Shown here: in pieces, positions 22,762 through 34,100 of the stretch
How the letters are laid out: every line of letters begins with the position of its first letter
Position numbering within the stretch: position 1 is the stretch's first letter
Assembly: GCA_031310005.1 (NCBI GenBank)
Contig: CM062385.1
Span: 3,038,001-3,102,000 of the forward strand
Direction of reading: 5' to 3'
Source: Dactylellina haptotyla
Taxonomy: Eukaryota; Ascomycota; Orbiliomycetes; Orbiliales; Orbiliaceae
Length of the DNA stretch: 64,000 nt
Made by a program: the position numbers and the translations under genes
The notes under the pieces: model-generated
The model's database searches: none
What the model saw: only the letters and a program-made list of their open reading frames with translations
Told to the model about the DNA's origin: nothing

Positions 22762-24599
22762 CCCACCTTCTTCGCCAGCTGATTTCCTTTCTAGCCGTTA
22801 CCAGATCGGTGTGCTTGCAGGCGCGGCCAAAAACGCAGAAGTCATCCTGCTCGATTCTTTTGAAAAGAGTCAAAGAAGCCGTTGTGATAAGATCGCTAGT
22901 AGACAATTTCCTTTCCTTTTTTAAGGTAAAATTTACCATGGTTTCATCTCGAGCGGGACCATCTTGGCGATTTCTGAGCGTTCGCCGCCCCGTTTGAACT
23001 TGTAGGATTGTGTTCCCAAACAGCTGAAGCGTGCATTTGAGTGCGTAACCGGTCAGCGGAGGAAGGTTGAGGAAACAAACGGATCGACCGACTGTTGGGA
23101 AGTATATCTCAAAGACCCGCGGCTGGCCGCCGATAGATTGGATACGATGATAGTTCACATGTCTATATCATCCTTCACCTATGCATATATATTTTTGAGG
23201 CTTATTCGGAACCTTTTTTGGCAATCTAAATTGAGGCTTTACACGTCGACGGGAATATCGAAGTGTGGCTGCTGAGCGTACAAGCCTCAATTGCTCACCC
23301 ACCCCTTGCTGGCGGGGATCCACTCTGTCGCATGTGCCGACGTCAGTGAGTCAAGCTTCTTCGTCTAATAGAAAAACTCATGGTTGGAGAAAGTTTGGGG
23401 GACGATCGGAAGCTTTTGTTTTGCAGATTGGGGGAAATGCAAGGAAGCACATGCCATCGCCTCAACTTTGTGATTCGGAGCGTGGAAGTGAACTTTTTTT
23501 TGTTTTGTTTTAATTTAAATTATTGACAAATACTGCGAGAGGCAGCTTTGGAGGGCGGTTTTCGATGTCTGGACCTTTTGTACTCTCGTTCGCCGCTGCA
23601 GCTCAATTGGCTAGTCTGCATTTACTTCCAAGGTTCTTCTGGCCCTACCCTGTTTGAATTAATGGGTTCTCTCCGCTTGGTGATATGGAGAAGAGATTGT
23701 GTTTGTCGTGAGTCACCTGTCTGTTCTGGCGGGCCAGAGCAATGTTACAGATGATCATGAGAACGATCTCCTGCATTTTCGAGTGCATCGTGTCGGCGAA
23801 AGCGACGTGAAGAAAAAGTCGACGGTTTCAAGATAGGTTTCAAGATTCTCTCTGGTCGTGCCAGGGTCTGCAGAGACTTCAGCATATTCGTATCTTGTAC
23901 ATGTAACACAACGATTGGATACGTATTCGCAGAGGAGCCTTCAGACAAAAGAGAAAAATTCGCAATTGTGGGATTGTGAAAGTACGGTATTCTGGGAATC
24001 GCGATTGGGTTCGGCCAGGCGTATATGAGGCATCCGCAAGGCTGCCAATGCGGAAGAGCGTCGGGGTTGCGTACCCACTCCGCATCAGCAAGCGTCATAG
24101 CGGGTAGGCGCTAGCTGAAAGGGACATCGATATGCTGAGGGTCTGATTGAGCACAAGCAGGGAACGAGGGATATTTCTGTCGGCTGCGTCGGTACCTGTA
24201 CCTTCTGAGCAGGTGGATTGGGCCACAATTTCGTTATGTCGGCGGGGGCACCTTTGTACCTGGCTCGTATTGCAATCTTATTGTTCTGCGAATAGTTGGA
24301 TCCTTCGTTTTTTTCCTCTTCTTTCCCCCCACCCGATCGAGTGAAGTCGGTACTTGTACTTGTCATTGAACTCGTCCTCAGAGCACTCTCGCAACTACGA
24401 GATACAATCACGGCCTCTCCGCAGTTTGATATCTCGTCGTCTCTTTTCCGTTACATCTCTCTCCGGTCCTGCAATAAGAGCAATAGCGGGAGACTGCTAT
24501 TTCAAGAGAGGCCTTCTCCAGACACAGCCTCAGAGCTTCAATATCACAAACCCAAATTTCCGAAATTAGGATTGAGCCTCGGGACGCTTCCATTGGCTG

Positions 24600-25163
24600 C
24601 GGAAGCACCCTCTCGTCCCGTCAGACACCCTCTTCCTCTTCTTCCTCTTCATCACCATCTATCGCTCTCTCTCTTTCTCTCTCCACAGCCTCCCTTCCGT
24701 TCCCATCCCATCTCTCGTCTCGTCTCCCGGACTGTGGGAAGGCGGACAAAGACTCAGTTTAGTCACCGGACGCTGCATCCAGCTGCAGAGGGACGTCGAC
24801 TTGCCTGCTCCACTCCGCTGGGCTGCAGCTTGCTGGGGACATTATATCCTCGATCCTGCCGGGTGTAGCACATCGCACAGATACTTCCGCTCGCACTTGC
24901 GTCCATACAAGCTACCGCTGCAGACACCGGCGAGGAGTGTACCTTGTGCTGCAAGGTGCATTTGTTCCTAAAAGCTTCTGAATCATAAGCGCACATACGC
25001 AGCTCCACCACAAAGTCGCAGCTGCGAAACCGAACCCTCGATCTCGGCATATAACCACCTCCGCTTCCCTCCTCCCCCCTTCCCCTCTTCCTCTTTCTCT
25101 CCTTTCCCTTTTCTCTCTTCCTTCCTTTCCTCTTTCTTTCTCTTCTGTCTCTACCCGCCAATC
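24600..25163 (+). promoter_or_regulatory. pyrimidine-rich promoter/leader of the 25164 gene
   Basis: C/T tracts occur at 24630-24700. The roughly 95 bases before the ATG, apart from the last dozen, are almost pure pyrimidine (CTTCC/CTTTC units). CT-rich stretches just upstream of start sites are common in filamentous fungi and mark transcription start regions; this one is unusually long. Confidence 0.55.
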
Positions 25164-26180
25164 ATGTCAGAGCAGTCACCACCTCCTATAGTGCCTCAGA
25201 TCACACACACACCATCACCTCAACCACCTCCCTCCCCAACATCCTCCTCCTGCTCCTCCATCGCTACCGAGGACATCTCCGACTCCGGTGAAGAGTCTCC
25301 CGCCATAATGGAGCCCTCCGAATTGGACTATCTAACTCATGGGGACCTCCGATCCCCAGGCCGCGAGTTCGCTCGCGAGCGATCTCTGCGCAAAAAGGGT
25401 CCCCACCGCCACACCTCCTCCACCTCCATCCCCTCCACTCCTACAGCCCTCAGCGTTCAGCCGCAGTACCCTTCGGAAGACGAGGAAAATAAAAAGAACC
25501 TGACACCGGAAGAACGAACCAAAGCTCGCAAGAAGGCCAAGAAGACCGCCAAGGCTGAGAAAAGGAAGGCTTTGAAGTCCCAGGAGACCCCCAAGAACCC
25601 GCGCAAACGAGAAGACAGGCGGCGGGAAGACGAAGTCGCAGCGGTGGAGGCCTCCATGGCCGCATTGAGGACCACCGACGAAGGTGAGGACGCCCCAACA
25701 CAGCCGTCCTCGGGAGATATCACAACTACCCCGGACAGACAGCGTCGACGCAGCTCAAACACACTAGCACGGCCCGCGAAGCCGCGCAAGACCTCGTCGT
25801 CCAACCAGGGTGGTGCCGGTAGCGCTGGAGGAGCCGGTGCCAAATCACCAAAACTCGGTGTCGACCCCGAAGACCCAGCCAATCTCGCAAAGCGCGGGTC
25901 ACCCGGCTACGGCAACAAACAACACGCCGCATTCACACAGTATCACGTCGAAGAAGGAATTCACGAGCGATCGAACGATATCGATTCGCAGATGGCTGCG
26001 CTAGCGCAGTTCGAGGCTATGCGGGAATTGTCCCGGGGTGGTAAGCTCGCTCGAGGACTCGAGGAGCTTGAGAAGCGGAAGATGAAGGAGAAACAGAACG
26101 AAGCGCTCAAGGGAGTCGTCGAGGCCGCGCAGGAGAGGTACGAGGACGAGAAACTAGCCAAATTTTACGGCTTGAAGTGA
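25164..26180 (+). CDS. hypothetical Lys/Arg-rich protein, 338 residues
   Basis: Single exon starting MSEQSPPPIVPQ. The first 110 residues are disordered, Ser/Pro/Thr-rich. Residues about 110-160 are strongly basic (TPEERTKARKKAKKTAKAEK, RKREDRRREDE), fitting a nuclear or nucleolar signal and a charged helix. A second disordered part (GGAGSAGGAGAK) follows. The last 90 residues look ordered and helical: YHVEEGIHERSNDIDSQMAA, ALAQFEAMRELSRGG, then a coiled-coil-like RGLEELEKRKMKEKQNEALK. I recognise no family. A GTGAGT donor overlaps the stop codon. A 44-nt intron (26177-26220, with ACTGAC before the AG) would replace the end by KFIGLEASFNW and run to a stop at 26326; which end is used is unclear. 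Confidence 0.7.
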   Translation: MSEQSPPPIVPQITHTPSPQPPPSPTSSSCSSIATEDISDSGEESPAIMEPSELDYLTHGDLRSPGREFARERSLRKKGPHRHTSSTSIPSTPTALSVQPQYPSEDEENKKNLTPEERTKARKKAKKTAKAEKRKALKSQETPKNPRKREDRRREDEVAAVEASMAALRTTDEGEDAPTQPSSGDITTTPDRQRRRSSNTLARPAKPRKTSSSNQGGAGSAGGAGAKSPKLGVDPEDPANLAKRGSPGYGNKQHAAFTQYHVEEGIHERSNDIDSQMAALAQFEAMRELSRGGKLARGLEELEKRKMKEKQNEALKGVVEAAQERYEDEKLAKFYGLK

Positions 26181-29100
26181 GTCATTTGCGAGCAGGTCCG
26201 AAAACTGACGAAGGGTTGAGATTCATTGGGCTCGAAGCATCTTTCAATTGGCTTCGTGAACGTGAATCGGGGAAATTTAATCTGGATCCAAGTGTATTTT
26301 CATATCGCTTGGATTTCTTTTTTTAAGGGCTCGTAATTCGGTTGGCGCAGATGATTCCTTCACGCATTTATTTTTTTGCAAGTCACGAAGTTGATGCTAG
26401 GCTCGTCACTTTTGCTTCTTTATTTTTTTCAAAATTTTTGATCTTTTGTGCTTTTTTCTTATCGATATCAGCATGGGGTTCATATCTGCACGGCGAGCGA
26501 TCTTGACTTTTCAATTCCGATTATCTTTTTTTTCACGACAAAAAGTTTATCAACGGCGTCTTTTTCTTTCTGGGTTTTCTCCTTGTTTCGATCCCGTTTC
26601 GTGGATCCTTTCGAATATCGACTTTTGAGCTTGAAAATGAATCTTATTCAATGCATGGCAGTTATTTTTTGCTTCCAGTCTTGTTTTTGCTTGTTTATGC
26701 TTTTTACGTTCAGTTTGATCATTGAATCGTTTTTCTTCTTCCTCGACTGCTTTGCTTTGCTTTTACTGCGCTCAGAACCTGGGATGCTGATCCCAGATCT
26801 AGCGCATTGCTCATTGTTTTTGCTCTTTATATTTACAAGTCCTGGATATTACATATTGGACAGTTTTCGTTCTTCCTAACGTACGCATACACGCAACATG
26901 TATATGTTCCTAATGAGCAACATTCTGCAACCTTGCTTTCTGCTGCTGCGTAGAATCTTCCTGAATTTTACACTTTCGCAAGATTCATTTTTATCATTTT
27001 ATATCCTTTATATCGTATTATCGTTTATACTCTTTTATTCCCTGCCCTGCTTCGAGTAAACGTACGCGAAATACCAGCTTTTTTCCCGCTCTCCCCGCCC
27101 CGTTTTTTGTCGGGGGGGTTGTTTACTTTAATCTATCTTGACTCATAATGTTCATCATCATGTGGTCCCCTGGGCCCCTCTTTTTCTCCACTATCGATCT
27201 ATCTAGCTACCGATCCACATCTCTACTTGACTCCACTTCGCTTTTACCTGCATATATCAAAGATCCATCTCATCCTAGCTTATCTGTACTTGTCTCCTTT
27301 TTCTTTTCTTTTCTAGACCCTTTTCAGCATTTGTTTGAAGCTTTGTATATAAAGTGCAATAGACTGGGGCGACCCAGGGGGGTGCTGAGAGAGAGAGAGA
27401 GAAGGGGAGAGAAGCAGAAGGAAGAAGGATACTGATACAATCATGATCAGTGGGTAGATAGTTTTCGATAGACGATGCGGTGGGAGAGGGAGAGTGCGAA
27501 AATGCAGGAAGACAGAATGAAAATAATACTCCGCTTTCGTTTAAACTACAGTTGAATAATATCTCTAAAATAAAGCTTGTTTCGTAGAATTGTGTGAATG
27601 TTTGCCGACACGGGAAGAGGTTTTGTGACTCTTCAGAAGTGGTCGATTTTTTGGTATCTGTATGCGAATTGCAACGTCGTCATATTCTCGTAGAAACGAT
27701 AATGAAGGAATGGTACTCGGATTGAGGTATCAATGCACCCAGCGAGCGTCATGTGGAATGAAAAGAGCAATTCTCTCGCGTATTCATGAACTCAGTCAGG
27801 AAGAATAATAATAAGTCTATGACGTCGCTACTCGACTAGGGTTATTGCAAATCGTGGAGGCGAATGTTACGAATCTTATCATATTTGGATCTGCTTATGA
27901 GTGAACTTACCACACACTATCTACACAATATTTTTTTGAGATTCCATCTGAACATAAATTAAATAATGGGTTTTAGTATGCAATATTTTTTCTGCTGGCC
28001 ATTTCTCGGCGCCAGTGTTAGCAAGTTGGTAGTGGTATATACATATCTCGGTGTCCATCTCACATATTCGGCTTGCTCAATCTAGGGAAAAGCTTGATTA
28101 ACACCAGAGCACTCTCCATCCAGAAAACCCCAAACTCGAGGCGCTCTGAAACCCAGTAGCCTCACGTTTCGAAGAAAGATACAATCTAGGGTTCAAGAAT
28201 TTTGCTATATTGCTCCTTGCAAGCAGGTGTATTTAGCCTCTAGTTTGTGTGTTGTGGCGAGTCGACATACGATCACGGGATCTGCAATCTAAGCCTCTTC
28301 AGCCATTGATAGTTCCGTTTAAGAATTCATGAACCGATTGAAAATAATTGCCTCCTTGGAAAATGCTGGCTTGCAGACTTTTCGGCTACGATAAGCTTAT
28401 AAGGAGGCTATATTTCACCGACTGCAAAATGGATACCAATTATATCTATTCAAATCGCCGGCGAGGTGTTTATCAATTATTTAAAGTAGAAATCTGCCTT
28501 GAGAGGAGAGTTATTAGGAGACAAGGCAGCATACGATTTGTATTTACTGCAGCATCAATGATTTTTGTACCAATCCTTCAACTTTTCTACACTACCCCTG
28601 GTAATGGGGACACAATCGATTCTGAACATTTGAACTGATCCAGCGACTCGGACTCTACAGGCTGATACTTCATTGAACATAGAACCACGTATGTGATAGA
28701 AATTAAAGTTGGTACACCTACTCAATGTGTAAATATCGTGGTTATGACATGGATCTTAATGACAAGCACGATTACGCGTTAGAAAGATACGACGACAGAT
28801 ATGCATATATGCGAACATTTGATAAGTACAACTGGTCTGTCATTCAGAAGAGGGACATAGTTCCCGTCAATATCTCTACCAGTATTTAGAAAGTCATAGC
28901 TTCCTGCTCGCCTTCTCGTGTATCGAGCTCGCTCTCTGCGGTTATACCTGAAGGGACCTAATTTTATACCATTTGGGGCAAGAATAACATGAACCGAGTG
29001 TAGAAGAACGAGAGTGTAAAATACCACACGGGAGTGCGTTGTGTTGGCTGCACACGCGTATTTGCTTTTGGAGAAGCTTCAAGCTCAACCTCACCTTCGA

Positions 29101-29288
29101 AGCTGTCCACGCAATCCTCCTCTGCCAACATCTCCACCACCGCCATCGACGACCTCAATTCCATCGAGCCTCACCTTCTCCCCCGATAGTTCCACTTGCT
29201 CCGTCTGTGACCGGCCGATATATTCCATCATACCCATCTCGAACCAGCAGTCTACCTCTCCTCCCGCATCTTGTAGCCCGCCTTCACA
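26181..29288. other. 3.1-kb tandem spacer
   Basis: Downstream region of the Lys-rich gene and promoter of the proteasome gene. The 26400-27350 part is T-rich with short hydrophobic frames that come from T-rich translation. A frame near 28363-28638 (about 91 codons) has no recognisable features. No supported gene. Confidence 0.5.
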
Positions 29289-30544
29289 ATGGTACGTCAC
29301 GTCCCACCCGCGGCCCTTTATTCTACGCGGGCAGCTAACAAGCCAATATACAGACTTCAATAGGTACCGGCTACGATCTTTCCAATTCCGTCTTCTCGCC
29401 AGACGGCCGTAACTTCCAAGTCCGTAACTCCCTTCGTGCTATATTCCCCGCGCTTGGTTTACATGCGTTCGTTTCCATGATTGAAATGCGTACCCCGCCA
29501 ATTTCATGATATATACCTTCCCACCCCCACAAACTCCGATTACTCACGAGAACCCCGCGGTGGGATAAACACATATAGGTCGAATACGCCCAGAAGGCCG
29601 TCGAGAACGGCGCCACCACCATCGGTCTGCGATGTAAAGATGGTGTGATCCTCGCCTGCGAAAAGCTCATAACCTCCAAGCTGCTGGTCCCCAGTAGCAA
29701 CAAGCGAATATCGACCATAGATCGCCATGTCGGAATCGTACGTTCCCATCTCATCTTTCACAACCCCCTTATCCGAAACTAAAGATCCCTATATCTCATC
29801 TGGGAACCCAATATACTGACTAAAGATTCCTCGAACTTCGATGTTCGCAGGCAACATCCGGCCTCATCCCCGACGGCAAGCACTTCACCAATCGCGCGCG
29901 CGAAGAAGCCATCTCGTGGCGCAGGAACTTCAAGGACTCGATACCCGTTGCCTCTCTCGCGGACCGAATGGGCAGCTACGCCCAGGCGTACACTCTATAC
30001 TCTTCCGTCAGACCGTTCGGTGTCACCGCCATCATTGCCGGTGCCGATGATGACGGCCCGGGACTGTACATGATCGAACCTAGTGGTCTCTATTGGGTGC
30101 GTTTCCCCGTTCATTCATTCAGCTTCCTCATCCAACTCTATAAGTATAACTGGTTTGTTTTACTGATATTATATTGCGCGTATACAGGGCTACTTCGGCG
30201 CCGCAACCGGCAAGGGCCGTCAAGCCGCCAAATCCGAGATCGAAAAACTCAACCTCGCCGAACTATCGCTCGAACAAGGCGTCAAGGAAGCCGCGCGGAT
30301 CATATACGTCGCTCACGACGACAACAAGGACAAGGAATTCGAAATCGAGATGACTTGGATCACAAAGGATAGCAAGACGGCCAACGCTGCGGCGACGGGG
30401 AGCAGAGGGATGATCTGGAACGGATGGATTCACGAGGATGTTCCCAAAGATTTGCTGGAGGAAGCCGCGAAGGAGGCTAAGAAGGCGGTCGAAGAAGAGG
30501 AGGACGAAGAAGAGAAGAGCGAGAAGATGGATGAGGACCTATAG
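29289..30544 (+). CDS. pre10: 20S proteasome subunit alpha7 (Pre10/PSMA3)
   Basis: Alpha7 is one of seven subunits of the outer ring of the 20S proteasome, which gates entry of substrates. Five exons: 29289-29291, 29354-29419, 29579-29737, 29851-30096 and 30188-30544, giving 276 residues. Exon 1 contributes only the start ATG, directly followed by a GTACGT donor. Hallmarks are [58 protein letters not shown] and [20 protein letters not shown]. The C-terminal tail is acidic ([18 protein letters not shown]), as usual for alpha7. The exon 2 donor would be GTCCGT, forced by conservation of NFQVEYA, and is a weak match to consensus. No catalytic threonine is expected in alpha subunits. Confidence 0.95.
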
Positions 30545-31185
30545 ATGATGAATTTATACATTCGAAGACATATATCTATCTACTCCGAATTGAAAAAGGG
30601 GACAATTGATCACCCTGGTTCTTGAATACGATTCATCCCTTCTTATGAACCGGGATTGTTTATCATTAAACTACGATATGCCACAAAACCAATAAAATAA
30701 CCCGCGGAAAATACGCATAGAACAGGCAACAAAACACGTAGTCATGTAAAAGTCTGATCAAGAGTTCGAAGCTACTTTTGATTTCTGCCATCTACAAAAA
30801 TTGTTGGAAACACCGAATGCTTCTCACCATCGTATTTTTTGTTCTTTCGCGTTCCAGTAAAAAGCTATAATAACACAAAAAGTGAAGCCATAAACACCAT
30901 CCCGCCGCAAGATACAAAGAAACCACCGTCTTGAAAATGAAAAAAAAAGAGAAGAGAAAAGACAAGAATTATAATCATACAGGAATTAAGAAACATAAAA
31001 CTATTGTTATGACTTAGGACTAGTAGAGTGCGCCTTCATCGACGGCGAGGAATACCTTCATTCTTTCAAAGCTGGTTTGGAATTGGTGATTTAAAACCGA
31101 CGCAAGTAAACTTTCCAGGAAGAATGCCCTCTATGCTCTACCAATCACCCGAACCCATAAAAAAAGAGAAAAGAAAATAATTTTT
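30545..31185. other. convergent spacer
   Basis: 3'-3' spacer between the proteasome gene and Eaf1/Vid21. AT-rich with A-runs (for example near 30945); no gene seen. Confidence 0.6.
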
Positions 31186-34100
31186 TTAAGAGCCTCCACC
31201 CATCTGAGACTGGCCAACTCTCGGACTACCCTGCTGCCCCATTCCACCCGCTGATGGTCCGTTGGGTCCTGGTGTAGGCGTATGATAGCTCCCACCCCTC
31301 TGCATTGGGGTCGCGCTACTTCCTCTGCTAACCACCCCAGCACTGCTCATAACCGGTGTCGCGTTGCCCATCATAGGACTCGAACTAGGCGCTCGTGTTT
31401 GCGACATCATCAATTGATTCAACATCTGCTGGGTAGTCGCGCTCCCTCCGCCTCTGCTAATGGGTGGATGTGGATGGTGTATACCCCCAGCGCCAACGTG
31501 ACCGGCGCCAACGACACCAGGATGAGGTGGTGATTGTCCGTGTCCCTGCTGATGATGGTGCGCAGCGGCAGCGGCAGCTGCAGCCGCCTGTTGCTGTTGG
31601 ACTTGTTGCTGCTGAGCCTGTTGGATCTGAACCTGTTGTTGCTGTTGTTGCGCGACGTTTGCAGCTTGGCCGGCCGCACCTTGGAACTGACTAGCAAGAC
31701 TTGCTATGAGATTGCTGATGTGCCCGTAGGTTAACTCCTTGCCGAGCTGCTTCGCCTGCGCTTGGTGTTGCATGATCATCCTGTGGACGTACTCGTCGCC
31801 AATGGTCGGGAAGTGCTGCTTGATTCTCATCATGGCTTGTTGAGGACTAATCAACTCTCTGCCCGTGGGGACATTGGCTCCGCCCGCAGATCCGCCAGCT
31901 GCTTGTATGCTGTTGCTGTTATGGGCTCGTGCTGCGGCGGCGGCCCGCATCGCAGCGAGCTCTCCCGCTGTTGGAGGCATAGTGCCAGGTACTCCCGCAG
32001 CCGCAGCCGCGCTGGCTTGAGCTTGGACTTGTTGCAGCTTCAGAGCGTTTGCTTGCATGCGAGCCTGAATAAGCATCCGATATTGCTCTGGTGTGAGGCT
32101 GGTAGGCCCGTTTTGCCCATTAGAAGCCACGGTGTGACCCTGGGCGCGAAGATGTTGGTTGACTTGCTGGGTAGCGGCCTGCACGGCTGCTGAATTGTTC
32201 GCCGCCGCCATAAGAGAACGCTGCTGCTGGGCAGCGAGAAGGGACTGCTGGGCTGTTGTCGGCACTGCTGCGGCGGGTGTACTCTGCACTCCGGGAACTT
32301 GGAGATTGTTTCGAGATTGCACAGGTATATTGTTGTTTGTCTGTGAAGGGGTAGCGCTGGTAGGCGTCGATGTGGTTGTATTTGCGGGTGCGGTGGTTGT
32401 AGGCGTTGCTGCGACTCCTGTTGTCGCAGCTGGTGTCGCTCCTGCTGCCGCTCCCGCCGCTCCCGCCGCCGTTCCCGGTGCTGTTGGCCCGCCCTGGGCC
32501 GCCTGAGCTTGCGCTTGTCGCTGTTGAATGCTGTCAACAAGAGAGTTCTGAGGAGATATGTGCGACTGAGACTGCTTTCTTACCCTTTGTATCTGCGCCA
32601 TCTGCTGCATCTGCGCCTGCTGTCGGTGCAACAACTCCCGCTCGTGCTTCATTCTGCTGACTTGTAGAGGCGTGTACGGCTCTGACTTTGGCGCCGCCGC
32701 CGCTTGCGCCGATTGCTCTTGCTGCTTCTTGATAGCAATGCTCGTGGACTGCGCCTGTTTGCTGGCTTGCACTTCACGCTTCTTCGCAAGTTTCCTCATC
32801 TGCTCGATCATATTGAGGGTGCGAGTGTTCCGTCTGCGCTCTACCCGCATCGGCTGGCTGGTTCGCCTCTTCGGAGGCTGACCTGGTGTGCTAACTGTAA
32901 CACTCTGGCTGGCGGCAGGCGTGGCGTTCGGACCTCCAGGAGTAGCAGCCGTCGCTGTATTGGCAGCTTGCTGCTGTGCTGCATTCGCATGAGTAGGTGC
33001 CCTAGACGCTAACTCAAGTCTCTGCTGCACAGGCTTGAAGAACGGCCCTTTGATGAGTTCCTGATTCTGAGGATCCAGCATGAACCATCTCTCAAAGCAC
33101 TCCCAAAGACTCCTCCTGTCGGCACCGGACTGCAAAAAGCTCCTAGGTTGCATGACCTGCGACACGAGCCACCAGTTGTGATTATACTTGCGAACCGCGC
33201 TAACCAACTCCTTATCTTCCTCAGCGGTCCACTGACTCGGCGCCCTATACTCGAAGAACGTCGCCGGTGGCATCTCCTGGGGAGGTCTGAATGGATGTGC
33301 GTTATGCAATCTCTGCAGAACAGGCTGGAAGTCTGGATTGAACAACGCGACAGTCGTGTTCTCCGGTTGCAGGACGGGACTACCGCTCCTGGCAATACCG
33401 CGTGAACCGATACCAATTCTCCGAATGGGTTCTCGGTTGTCGTCGTCCTCATCATCCGAGTCGAGCAACCTGTACTCCGGATCATAAGAAAACCTGCTCT
33501 TCTTAGCCGGCGGGCCTTCTTCGACTGGAGTTTCCCAAAGAGTTCTCTTCAACCCGGAAGCAGGTCCCAGCGGCTCATTGTTCTTCCATCCATCAAAGAA
33601 TATCGCTTCCCGAAGTTTGCCATTGGCGTCGATAATCTTGGGTGCCTCGAATATCGGTAACTCGCCGAGCATGCGATCCGTCATCGAATTGTGCAGGATC
33701 TCAAACACGATATCGTCGGCACTCAATGCGAACAAGTTGCCGGGATTCTCAACCTCGTGTAATCTATGCACGAAATCGTCCCGCATGTGCTCGTCCCCAT
33801 CGTCGTCATCATCGCGCATGGCATCATCATCGGAATGTTCATCACTGGGCATCAGGTCCGGCGTAGGAACTTGAGTTACGTGTCTATTCCGCGTGAATGA
33901 GCTGTCCCTGGTGGTACGGATGCGCATGGCCTTCTTTTGGTCGGGTGTAGCGTGGTGCCACGCGACACACGAGTCCGCGAGTTTCTTCGCCTTGACAATA
34001 TTCCATTTACGGTCCTCCTTGAAGTCTTTGCTCATCCACTTGACCTCCATTAGCAGGTAGTCCCAGTGGACCATCTGCTTCGGCGGCTCAATCGCCTTTG

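Larger units (their letters stand above)
18862..24599. other. very long divergent spacer between two nuclear-type genes
   Basis: Nearly 6 kb with no gene I can support. Frames of up to about 210 codons occur, but most begin at non-ATG codons and look like random translation. It contains an AAGGT-type repeat near 21171, a CTCG repeat near 22746 and several T-rich tracts. No tRNA or transposon ends were seen. Confidence 0.5.

Noticed and set aside
22514-23158. 214-codon minus-strand frame in the long spacer
   Set aside because: No domain, composition like random translation, and no promoter or splice evidence.
24296-24868. 190-codon plus-strand frame before the Lys-rich gene
   Set aside because: Leu/Pro/Ser-rich translation of pyrimidine tracts and a non-ATG start; it lies in the promoter/leader.
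28363-28638. 91-codon plus-strand frame with a Cys/Arg-rich N-terminus
   Set aside because: Starts at an ATG but shows no signal peptide, family or supporting signals; likely chance.
32040-32540. Arg/Gln-rich frames inside the Vid21 tail
   Set aside because: Alternative-frame translations of the Gln/Ala-rich coding region.
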